A stretch of DNA of 53,148 nt from Fusobacteriaceae bacterium (GTDB lineage Bacteria > Fusobacteriota > Fusobacteriia > Fusobacteriales > Fusobacteriaceae): positions 1-53,148 of the forward strand of contig CAAFPW010000005.1 of the NCBI GenBank assembly GCA_900764925.1, read 5' to 3'. The position numbers were made by a program, and so were the translations under genes. Below the pieces are notes generated by a model. The model saw only the letters and a program-made list of their open reading frames with translations. It searched no databases and had not been told where the DNA came from. How positions within the stretch are numbered: the first letter of the stretch is position 1; each line of letters starts with the position of its first letter. Shown piece by piece: positions 42,530 through 50,415 of this stretch.

Positions 42530-44305
42530 TTGTCACTATTAAAAAAGATTCAAAATTATGTAAAAGATTATGCAGAAATAATTGCAGATATATTACAGTG
42601 TGATGTTGAAATAGTGGATGAAGATTTTGTAAGAATAGCTGGGACAGGTCAGTATAGTGAAAATATAAATGAGCTTTGTAAGGGAATAGTCTATAAACAT
42701 GTATTTGAAAGTAAAAAAAGTAGAATTTTAATTAACCCTAAGGAAGATGATCTTTGTCAAAAATGTGATCATAGAGATTACTGTACAGAAACTCTTGAGA
42801 TGTCAGCTCCTATTTTCTATAAAGATAAAGTAATAGGAATTATAGGATTAGTATGTTTTACAGAGGAAGATAAGAAAAGACTACTAAAAAATATGGAGAC
42901 ATATCTAAAATTTACTGAAAAGATAGCTGATTTTATCTCTGGAAAAGTTTTTGAATTGGAAGAGGAACTTGAGAAAAAAGAGATAATGGGAATAATGAAG
43001 CAGATTATCAATAATTATGATAAGTGTGTTTTGATAATTGATAATGAGGGAAAAATTTTAGATGGAAATGAATTGGCACTAAAAGAGTTAAAAATAGAGA
43101 GTGGATTAAGTTTAGCTTATCAAAAAATAAATATTATTCCTAAAAATGAAGCACTTTTTGGAAAAGAGATATTTTCAGCAGAGATAAATAGAGAAAAATA
43201 TAGTTTAATGGGAACTTTAATACCAGTATCTGGATTTTCTAAAAGTGAGTATAAGATATTTCTGTTTGAAAATTTTAATTTTGATAAAAATAAAGATATT
43301 ACCAAAAACAAGTATGCTTCAAATAATATTTTTTTAGAGGATATTATTAGTAGTTCAGAAAAAATGTTAAAATTGAAAGAGAGAGTAAAAAAAATAGCGA
43401 AAACTCAATCTACTGTACTTATAACTGGAGAGAGTGGAACAGGAAAAGAGTTAATAGCTAGAGCTATTCATAATTGTAGTGATAGATCTAAGCAACCCTT
43501 TATAGCTATTAACTGTGGAGCTATACCAGAAAACTTGCTTGAGAGCGAACTTTTTGGTTATGTTAAAGGGGCATTTAGTGGTGCTAGTAATGAAGGAAGA
43601 ATGGGGAAATTTGAGTTAGCCAATAATGGAGTAATTTTTTTAGATGAGATAGGGGAGATGCCACTCTTTCTTCAAGTAAAATTACTTAGAGTATTGCAAG
43701 AGAGAACATTAGTGAGAATAGGTTCTAACAAATTGATAAATTTAAATATCAGAGTGATAGCTGCGACTAATAAAAATCTTTTAAAATTAGTAAAAGAAGG
43801 GAAATTTAGAGAGGATTTATATTATAGATTAAATGTAATTCCTATAAAAATCCCATCTCTTAAGGAGAGACAAGAGGATATCTTGTTATTAGGAGAATAT
43901 TTAAATGATAAATATAGTAAGCTTTTTGGAAGTAATAAATTAGTTTTAGATGATGAGATAAATGAAATTTTTCTAAAACATAGTTGGCCTGGAAATGTAA
44001 GAGAGTTAGAAAACAGTATCGAATTTTTGTTGAATTTAGCAGATGAGAACGGAAATATTGATAATGATTCAAGGGAGTATCTAAAGAAAAACTTAAAGAG
44101 TAATAGTAAATATGATGAGAAAATTATAACTAAGAGTGAAGATGAAGATACAGAGATAATAACTCTTGAAGAGAGTGAGAAAAGACTTATAGCAAAGGCT
44201 TTAAGAATATATGGATCAGATACAACAGGAAAAAATATCTGTGCTGAAAAGTTAGGAATAGGAATAGCAACCCTATATAGAAAGATAGAAAAATATAAGT
44301 TATAG
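42530..44305 (+). CDS. sigma-54-dependent transcriptional activator with PAS domain
   Basis: A 591-residue enhancer-binding protein. Residues 1-150 form a sensor-like domain with a cysteine cluster (CQKCDHRDYC, CX2CX5C, near residue 80). A PAS-like domain (NYDKCVLIIDNEGKILDGN) follows near 155-260. The AAA+ domain spans about 275-505, with Walker A GESGTGKE, the sigma-54 contact loop GAFSGA (Ser instead of the usual Thr) and Walker B VIFLDEIGEM. A Fis-type helix-turn-helix ends the protein (CAEKLGIGIATLYRKI). TTG 42530 is preferred because GAGGTGA precedes it by five bases; GTG 42521 is the alternative. Likely controls the -24/-12 promoters at 38127 and 44528. Confidence 0.93.
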   Translation: MSLLKKIQNYVKDYAEIIADILQCDVEIVDEDFVRIAGTGQYSENINELCKGIVYKHVFESKKSRILINPKEDDLCQKCDHRDYCTETLEMSAPIFYKDKVIGIIGLVCFTEEDKKRLLKNMETYLKFTEKIADFISGKVFELEEELEKKEIMGIMKQIINNYDKCVLIIDNEGKILDGNELALKELKIESGLSLAYQKINIIPKNEALFGKEIFSAEINREKYSLMGTLIPVSGFSKSEYKIFLFENFNFDKNKDITKNKYASNNIFLEDIISSSEKMLKLKERVKKIAKTQSTVLITGESGTGKELIARAIHNCSDRSKQPFIAINCGAIPENLLESELFGYVKGAFSGASNEGRMGKFELANNGVIFLDEIGEMPLFLQVKLLRVLQERTLVRIGSNKLINLNIRVIAATNKNLLKLVKEGKFREDLYYRLNVIPIKIPSLKERQEDILLLGEYLNDKYSKLFGSNKLVLDDEINEIFLKHSWPGNVRELENSIEFLLNLADENGNIDNDSREYLKKNLKSNSKYDEKIITKSEDEDTEIITLEESEKRLIAKALRIYGSDTTGKNICAEKLGIGIATLYRKIEKYKL

Positions 44306-44326
44306 ATCAGTTAATCAAATATATAT

Positions 44327-44352
44327 TTATCATATTGATAAAATAATTATCA
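44327..44352. promoter_or_regulatory. candidate enhancer: alternating TTATCA/TGATAA half-sites
   Basis: TTATCA (44327-44332), 3 bp, TGATAA (44336-44341), 5 bp, TTATCA (44347-44352). They form two overlapping dyads about 180 bp upstream of the sigma-54 promoter, a typical enhancer distance. A related TTATCA (38013) lies upstream of the dpaL promoter. The AT-rich background lowers confidence. Confidence 0.4.
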
Positions 44353-44458
44353 CAAAAAACAGAAAGTAAATTAATTAGAGCAGAGAAGATCATAAAAAAT
44401 GTTTAAAAAATAAAAAGAAAAAAGAATAGATTGTTCAGATATTTTTTTTAAAAATAAA

Positions 44459-44480
44459 TATGCACTAAATATGCACTGAA
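44459..44480. repeat. tandem 11-bp direct repeat
   Basis: TATGCACTAAA followed directly by TATGCACTGAA, 10 of 11 identical, about 50-70 bp upstream of the -24 element of the ssnA promoter. It could be a protein-binding site on one helical face. The rest of the 44306-44584 gap is AT-rich without a gene. Confidence 0.5.
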
Positions 44481-44489
44481 TAAAAAAAG

Positions 44490-44524
44490 AAATTACCTTA
44501 ATAAAACAAGGTAATTTTTTTTAT
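44490..44524 (+). terminator. terminator insulating the ssnA promoter
   Basis: AAATTACCTT (44490-44499) pairs perfectly with AAGGTAATTT (44508-44517), followed by a T run to about 44521. It stops transcription from the activator gene just before the -24 element. Confidence 0.88.
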
Positions 44525-44527
44525 TTT

Positions 44528-44545
44528 TTGGCATAATAATTGCTT
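44528..44545 (+). promoter_or_regulatory. sigma-54 (-24/-12) promoter of the ssnA operon
   Basis: TTGGCATAATAATTGCTT: GG at 44530-44531 and GC at 44542-44543 with 10 bp between. It differs from the dpaL site (38127) at only three of 18 positions, and both continue TTAAATAA/AATAAT-like. Forty bases from the ssnA start. Confidence 0.9.
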
Positions 44546-44584
44546 AAATAAAAGGGTAAAGATATTTTATCAGGAGGGATAGTT

Positions 44585-45910
44585 TTGATATTAAAAAATG
44601 GTAGAGTAATAACTCAAGATAAAGATAGACCATATATAGAAAATGGTGCAATAGTTATTGAAGGAAATAAAATAGTTGCTGTAGATACTACTGAAAATAT
44701 TTTAGCTAAATATTCAGATTCTGATGTAGTAGATGTAGATGGAAAAGTTATAATGCCAGGATTTATAAATACACATCACCATATATACAGTGCTTTTGCT
44801 AGAGGAATGGCTTCTTCTGGAAAACCTAATGAAAACTTCTTAGAGATACTAGAAAATCTTTGGTGGAAAATAGATAAGAAACTTAATTTAGAAGATTTAA
44901 AATACAGTGCTTATACAACTTATATAGACTCTATAAAAAAAGGAGTAACAACTGTATTTGACCATAATGCTAGTCCTTTTGCTGTAACAGGAAGTTTAGA
45001 TGCTATTGCTGAAGCGGCTAAAGATTTAGGAATCAGAACTTGTCTTTGCTATGAAGTATCAGATAGAGATGGAGAAGAGATAGCAAAAGAGGGAATAGAT
45101 GAAAATATAAACTTTATAAAAAAATATAACAATGATGAACAAAATATGATAAAAGGAATGTTTGGATTACATGCTTCATTTACTTTATCAGATGAAACAT
45201 TAAGACTTTGTGATGAGAAAATAAAAGGACTTAATGCTGGATATCATGTCCATGTAGCTGAAGGAATAGATGACTTAGAGCAATGTTTAGAAAAACATGG
45301 GAAAAGAGTTGTTGAAAGACTTAGAGATATGAATATTTTAGGAGAGAAGACAATAGCAGTTCACTGTATTCATGTTACAGATGATGAATTAAATATATTA
45401 AAAGATACAAATACAATGGTAGTACACAATCCAGAATCAAATATGGGAAATGCAGTAGGATGTCAACCATTCTTAGAGTTACACCAAAAGGGAATAACAA
45501 TAGGATTGGGAACAGATGGATATACAAGTGATATGACTGAATCAATGAAGGTAGCTAACATTATCCATAAGCATGTGAAACAAAACCCATCAGTAGCTTG
45601 GGGAGAAGTTCCAGTATCTATGTTTGAAAATAACAGAAAGATAGCAAAAGAGTATTTTGCTGGAGATTTAGGAATCTTAAAAATTGGAGCATTAGCTGAT
45701 GTGATTGTAGTAGACTATGATCCATTAACACCAATGAACGAAAATAATATTAATTCACATATTCTATTTGGATTTACAGGTAAAGATGTAGTTACAACTA
45801 TTATAGATGGAAAAGTTGTAATGAAAGATAGAGAACTTGTAGGTATCAATGAGAAAGAGATATTTAAAACTTCAAGAGAAGTAGCTAAAAAACTTTGGGA
45901 TAGAATGTAA
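44585..45910 (+). CDS. ssnA: SsnA-type aminohydrolase
   Basis: Amidohydrolase of 441 residues related to guanine deaminase and TRZ/ATZ hydrolases. Metal ligands are in MPGFINTHHHIYSAF near residue 60, YHVHVAEGIDDL near 220, AVHCIHVTDDE near 258 and GLGTDGYTSDMTESM near 308. SsnA is a constant member of the anaerobic purine (selenium/urate) locus, where it probably hydrolyses a ring or side-chain C-N bond. Start is TTG with AGGAGG six to seven bases upstream. First gene of the second sigma-54 operon. Confidence 0.94.
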   Translation: MILKNGRVITQDKDRPYIENGAIVIEGNKIVAVDTTENILAKYSDSDVVDVDGKVIMPGFINTHHHIYSAFARGMASSGKPNENFLEILENLWWKIDKKLNLEDLKYSAYTTYIDSIKKGVTTVFDHNASPFAVTGSLDAIAEAAKDLGIRTCLCYEVSDRDGEEIAKEGIDENINFIKKYNNDEQNMIKGMFGLHASFTLSDETLRLCDEKIKGLNAGYHVHVAEGIDDLEQCLEKHGKRVVERLRDMNILGEKTIAVHCIHVTDDELNILKDTNTMVVHNPESNMGNAVGCQPFLELHQKGITIGLGTDGYTSDMTESMKVANIIHKHVKQNPSVAWGEVPVSMFENNRKIAKEYFAGDLGILKIGALADVIVVDYDPLTPMNENNINSHILFGFTGKDVVTTIIDGKVVMKDRELVGINEKEIFKTSREVAKKLWDRM

Positions 45911-45929
45911 TTTATTTTGGGAGGATATT

Positions 45930-47267
45930 ATGAGTACAACTGTTATAGAGACACCAAGAGTGGATAAGATGTTAGGAATAGGAGACCTAATTTTATTAGG
46001 AATACAACATATAGCTGCCATGTGTGCAGGAGCTATGGCTGTACCAATAATTTTAGGAAACTCTTTAGGATTACCACAAAGTGAGATAAATCAATTAGTA
46101 AGTGCATCATTTATGATGTCTGGACTAGGAACTATCATTCAAACATTAGGAATAAAAAACTTTATAGGATCAAGACTTCCTATGATAGAGGGAGTAAGTT
46201 TTGCAGGAGTAGCAGCACTTTCAGCAATAGGGATAACATATAGTTCAACTGATCCAATGGCAGGATTACAAGTTATGTTTGGAGCAACATTGGTATCAGG
46301 ATTATTCTGTTTCTTAATGGCACCAGTATTTGGAAAACTATTGAAGTTTTTCCCACCATTAGTATCAGGAGTAGTAGTTACATCAATGGGATTATCATTA
46401 ATACCAACAGCTATAAAATGGGCTGGTGGAGGAGTACCAAGTGCACCTAACTTTGGTAGTTTCCAAAACATCACTTTGGCATTGATCACTTTGATAATAA
46501 TATTAGGAATACAAAAACTATCTAAGGGATTTTTAGGAAATATAGCTATCTTAATTGGAATATTAGCTGGAACAATAATATCTATAGTTATGGGAGTAGC
46601 TGATTTTTCAAATGTAAGTAGTGTAGCTATAGTAAATATAAATACTCCATTAAAATATGGAATGAGATTTGATATAACAGCAATTCTTTCACTTTTCTTA
46701 GTACAACTTGTTATTATGACAGATGCTACAGGAAACCAATTAAATCTTTCAAATATTTGTGGAGTAGATGAAAAAGATTCAAAAAGATTGGTGGCTGGAT
46801 TAAGAGGACATGGATTATCTTCTATGTTAGCAGGAATTTTTAACACATTCCCACACTCTCTATTTGGTCAAAATGTTGGGATAGCAGCAATAACAGGAGT
46901 AGCAAGCCGTTTTGTAGGAACAGCAGCAGGGGTAATATTATTATCAATAAGTTTCTTTCCAAAGATAACTACAATGTTTGCTTCAATACCATCACCTGTT
47001 TTAGGAGGAGCTGGAATAGTAATGTTTGGTATAGTAGCAGCTAATGGAATCAAAAGACTTGGAGAGGTAAACTATGTAGGAAATAAAAATCTTATGATAG
47101 TGGCAGCAAGTATCGGAATGGCACTAATTCCAATAGCTGTACCTGAGATATTTAAACACTTCCCAGCTTGGGCAAAAATACTTTTCCAAAGTGCAGTAAC
47201 ACTTGGATGTTTAACAGTATTGATACTTAACATAATATTTAATGAACATGGTAAAAAAACTAAATAA
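45930..47267 (+). CDS. NCS2 family xanthine/uric acid permease
   Basis: Integral membrane symporter of 445 residues with about 13-14 membrane segments. NCS2 features are GIQHIAAMCAGAMAVPIILG near residue 25, LPMIEGVSFAGVAAL near 90 and the signature FGQNVGIAAITGVASR near 315 (QNxGxxxxTG), which resembles urate/xanthine carriers such as UacT and PbuX more than uracil carriers. It imports the purine for the surrounding enzymes. It follows ssnA by 19 bases in the same operon. Confidence 0.93.
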   Translation: MSTTVIETPRVDKMLGIGDLILLGIQHIAAMCAGAMAVPIILGNSLGLPQSEINQLVSASFMMSGLGTIIQTLGIKNFIGSRLPMIEGVSFAGVAALSAIGITYSSTDPMAGLQVMFGATLVSGLFCFLMAPVFGKLLKFFPPLVSGVVVTSMGLSLIPTAIKWAGGGVPSAPNFGSFQNITLALITLIIILGIQKLSKGFLGNIAILIGILAGTIISIVMGVADFSNVSSVAIVNINTPLKYGMRFDITAILSLFLVQLVIMTDATGNQLNLSNICGVDEKDSKRLVAGLRGHGLSSMLAGIFNTFPHSLFGQNVGIAAITGVASRFVGTAAGVILLSISFFPKITTMFASIPSPVLGGAGIVMFGIVAANGIKRLGEVNYVGNKNLMIVAASIGMALIPIAVPEIFKHFPAWAKILFQSAVTLGCLTVLILNIIFNEHGKKTK

Positions 47268-47315
47268 TAAATTATTAATATAAAATACTTTAAAGGATTC
47301 AACAGGAGGAAAAAG

Positions 47316-49007
47316 ATGAGAGATATAATGGTACCTATGTCTTTTGATAAATTAATAAGACAATGTCTAACTGAATATCAAACTAAAAAATCACTATTTG
47401 ATGTAAAAGCGATAGTAGAGAGTGATAGAACTAAAAATATGGAATTTTGTGGAAGAGGATTAGAAAGTCCATTAGGAGTAGCAGCAGGACCTCATACACA
47501 ATTAGCTCAAAATATAGTTGCTTGTTATGCAGGAGGAGCTAGATTTATAGAGTTAAAAACAGTTCAACGTATGTTTGGAGAAGAGTTAGGAATACAAAAA
47601 CCTTGTATCCGTGCAAATGATGAAGGGTATAACGTAGAATGGTCATCAGAACTTTATGCATTAGAAGCTATGAATGAGTATATCAGAGCATGGTTTGCTA
47701 CTAAAATTGTTGCAAAAGAGTTTAACTTAGGAAATCCAGATGCTTTCCAATTTAATATGAGTGTTGGATATGATTTAGCAGGAATAAAATCAGAAGCTGT
47801 AGATGGATTCTTAAATGGATTAAATGATGCTTCAAATACAAAAGTATTCCAAGAGTGTAAAAAATATCTACTTGATAACTTACACCTATTTAAAAATGTA
47901 GATGCAGATTTTATAAACTCAATATCTGCTCATGTATGTAATACAGTAACTCTATCTACTATGCATGGATGTCCAGCTGATGAGATAGAAAAAATAGCTG
48001 CATACTTAATAGAAGAAAAAGGATTCAATACATTTATTAAATGTAACCCAACTCTATTAGGATATGACTATGTAAGAAAAATGATGGATGATATGGGATA
48101 TGATTATCTATCAATAGACAAACATCAATTTGAAGTAGACCTTAAATTTGATCAAGCTGTAGTGATGATAAATAACCTTATCCAAAGAAGTAAAGCTAAA
48201 GGGGTAAAATTTGGAGTAAAACTTTGTAACACAATGCCTGTTGAAATTAAACATGAAGAGTTACCTGGAAATACTATGTATATGTCTGGAAAAAGCCTTT
48301 ATCCATTAGCAATCTCTCTAGCTAAAATCTTAGGAGAAGCTATTGGAGATGAGTTAGAGGTATCTTTCTCAGGAGGAGCAGATAAAAACAATATAGATGA
48401 GATATTTGAAGCTGGAATCTATCCAATAACTGTATGTACAACACTACTACAACCTATGGGATATGAGAAATTAGCTAAATTATATGAGCAACTAAATGTA
48501 GTAGAGTTACCAAGCAAGAGAAAATTAAATCTAGCTAAAATAAATGAACTTGTAGAAAAAGTTAGAACAGATAAAAATTATTGTAAATCTGAAGCACAAA
48601 GAAAAAAAACAGATGAACACATAGATTATAGAGGAGTATCTGAAAAAGATAACTTAAAATGTAAAGTACTTTGCCAAACTTGTATAAGAGTTTGTCCTAA
48701 TAGAGCAAATACATTTATAGAAACATCTGAAGGAAAAATACTACTTCACATAGATGATTCATGTAATGAGTGTGGAAACTGTCAATATCTATGTATTCAA
48801 CCATGTTTACCATACAGAGATAGATTAACTTACTTCTCATCTAAAAAGATGATGGAAGAGAGTGAAAATAAAGGAATTGCAATAGTAGGAGATAGATACT
48901 TCGTACGTCTTGAAAAAGAGATTGTAGAGTACAGTTATGAAGAGCTTTCTGAATTTGCAAAATCAGTAGTAGATGCTATAAAGAAAACACATTCATATTT
49001 AATTTAG
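47316..49007 (+). CDS. ygfK: short YgfK-type oxidoreductase subunit
   Basis: A 563-residue relative of E. coli YgfK (about 1030 residues). Residues 1-430 match its N-terminal dihydropyrimidine-dehydrogenase-like barrel (GVAAGPHTQLAQNIV near 55, FIELKTVQRMFG, QFNMSVGYDLAGIKSE near 150, LSTMHGCPADEIEKIAAYL near 215). The end carries two [4Fe-4S] motifs (CKVLCQTCIRVCP and CNECGNCQYLCIQPC). The GltD-like FAD/NAD(P)H domain of long YgfK is absent, and there is no frameshift or remnant of it before hyuA. It may use a separate electron-transfer partner. Probably reduces a purine-derived intermediate; the old name selenate reductase is a guess. Confidence 0.87.
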   Translation: MRDIMVPMSFDKLIRQCLTEYQTKKSLFDVKAIVESDRTKNMEFCGRGLESPLGVAAGPHTQLAQNIVACYAGGARFIELKTVQRMFGEELGIQKPCIRANDEGYNVEWSSELYALEAMNEYIRAWFATKIVAKEFNLGNPDAFQFNMSVGYDLAGIKSEAVDGFLNGLNDASNTKVFQECKKYLLDNLHLFKNVDADFINSISAHVCNTVTLSTMHGCPADEIEKIAAYLIEEKGFNTFIKCNPTLLGYDYVRKMMDDMGYDYLSIDKHQFEVDLKFDQAVVMINNLIQRSKAKGVKFGVKLCNTMPVEIKHEELPGNTMYMSGKSLYPLAISLAKILGEAIGDELEVSFSGGADKNNIDEIFEAGIYPITVCTTLLQPMGYEKLAKLYEQLNVVELPSKRKLNLAKINELVEKVRTDKNYCKSEAQRKKTDEHIDYRGVSEKDNLKCKVLCQTCIRVCPNRANTFIETSEGKILLHIDDSCNECGNCQYLCIQPCLPYRDRLTYFSSKKMMEESENKGIAIVGDRYFVRLEKEIVEYSYEELSEFAKSVVDAIKKTHSYLI

Positions 49008-49033
49008 TTTTGCCATAAGAGGAGTAGATTGAA

Positions 49034-50401
49034 ATGGAGTTACTTTTAAAGAATGCAAATATTGTTACAGATGAAAAAACTTATATGAGTGATATCTACA
49101 TAAAAGATGGGGTTATAGTTAAGATAGATAAAGAGTTAGATATTTCAAATGTAAAGGTTGTAGATATAGCTGGAAAATATCTTATTCCTGGGGGAATAGA
49201 TGTACATACACACTTTGATATAGATGTTGGAATAGCAAGATCAGCTGATAATTTCTATACTGGAACATTGGCAGCAGCTTGTGGTGGAACAACAACAATA
49301 GTTGATCATATGGGATTTGGACCAGCAGGATGTAATCTACATCATCAACTGAATGTATATTATGACTTAGCAAAGGATTCTGTAATAGATTATAGTTTTC
49401 ATGGGGTAATTCAGCATATAGATGAAGATATATTAAGTGAGATAGATGAGATGATAAAAGAGGGAATCCCTTCTTTTAAAGGTTATATGACTTATGGATA
49501 TAAACTATCAGATATGGATATGTTAAAGCTTTCAGAAAAGCTTGGAAAATCAGGTGGACTGCTTACAGTCCACCCTGAAAATAATGATATGGTGGATTTT
49601 TTAAGAGAAAAATTTGCAAAAGAAGGAAAATTAGAGCCAATCTATCATGCTAAGAGTAGACCAGATAGATGTGAAGGGGAAGCTGTAAATAGAATGATAG
49701 ATATAACTGCTCAGACAGATTGCCCATTGTATATAGTTCATCTTTCTTCAAGTGAAGCTTTAGAGCACATAAAGAGAGCTAAGGATAGAGGACAAAAAAT
49801 ATATTCAGAAACTTGTCCACAGTACTTAGTTTTAGATGAGGAACTATATAGAAAAGAGGATGGAGTTAAATATATCTGTAGTCCACCTATTAGAGAGAAG
49901 AGTAATCAAGAAAAGTTGTGGGAAGGAATAGAAAAAGGATATATTCAAACAGTAGCAACTGACCATTGTTCATTTAATTATAAGATGAAGAAAGAGATGG
50001 GAGGAGAGGACTTTAGAAAATGTCCTAATGGACTTCCAGGAGTAGAAACTAGAATTCCTATAATTTTCTCTGAAGGAGTTTCAAAAGGAAGAATATCAGT
50101 TAATAAATTTGTAGAGATAGTTAGTACAAATCCAGCTAAACTATTTGGTATGTATCCTAAAAAAGGAAGTATTCAAGTAGGAGCAGATGCTGACCTTGTA
50201 GTAATAGATCCTAACTTAGTAAAAAAAATAACTGTAAATGAGTTACATGAAAATGTAGATTACACATCTTTTGAAGGAATAGAAATAAAAGGTTATCCAG
50301 TGATGACAATATCTAGAGGAGAGGTAATTGTTGAGGATAATAAGTTTGTTGGAGAAAAGGGAAGAGGAAAATTTGTAAAAAGAGAAGCTTTTAAATTTTA
50401 A
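49034..50401 (+). CDS. hyuA: dihydropyrimidinase / D-hydantoinase
   Basis: Cyclic amidohydrolase of 455 residues that opens hydantoin- or dihydropyrimidine-type rings. The binuclear metal site has GGIDVHTHFDID near residue 55, the carbamylated lysine K149 in PSFKGYMTYG, TVHPEN near 180, YIVHLSSSEAL near 235 and VATDHCSFNYK near 310. C-terminal KGSIQVGADADLVVID is standard. In the purine locus it probably hydrolyses a ring-opened or hydantoin-like intermediate. Twenty-six bases after ygfK. Confidence 0.94.
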   Translation: MELLLKNANIVTDEKTYMSDIYIKDGVIVKIDKELDISNVKVVDIAGKYLIPGGIDVHTHFDIDVGIARSADNFYTGTLAAACGGTTTIVDHMGFGPAGCNLHHQLNVYYDLAKDSVIDYSFHGVIQHIDEDILSEIDEMIKEGIPSFKGYMTYGYKLSDMDMLKLSEKLGKSGGLLTVHPENNDMVDFLREKFAKEGKLEPIYHAKSRPDRCEGEAVNRMIDITAQTDCPLYIVHLSSSEALEHIKRAKDRGQKIYSETCPQYLVLDEELYRKEDGVKYICSPPIREKSNQEKLWEGIEKGYIQTVATDHCSFNYKMKKEMGGEDFRKCPNGLPGVETRIPIIFSEGVSKGRISVNKFVEIVSTNPAKLFGMYPKKGSIQVGADADLVVIDPNLVKKITVNELHENVDYTSFEGIEIKGYPVMTISRGEVIVEDNKFVGEKGRGKFVKREAFKF

Positions 50402-50415
50402 AATTGGAGGAAATT

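Noticed and set aside
46139..46846. Open frame of 235 codons on the - strand opposite the NCS2 permease
   Set aside because: It mirrors the permease codons, has low-complexity Asn/Pro/Ile-rich sequence, no ribosome site, and the + strand gene is certain.
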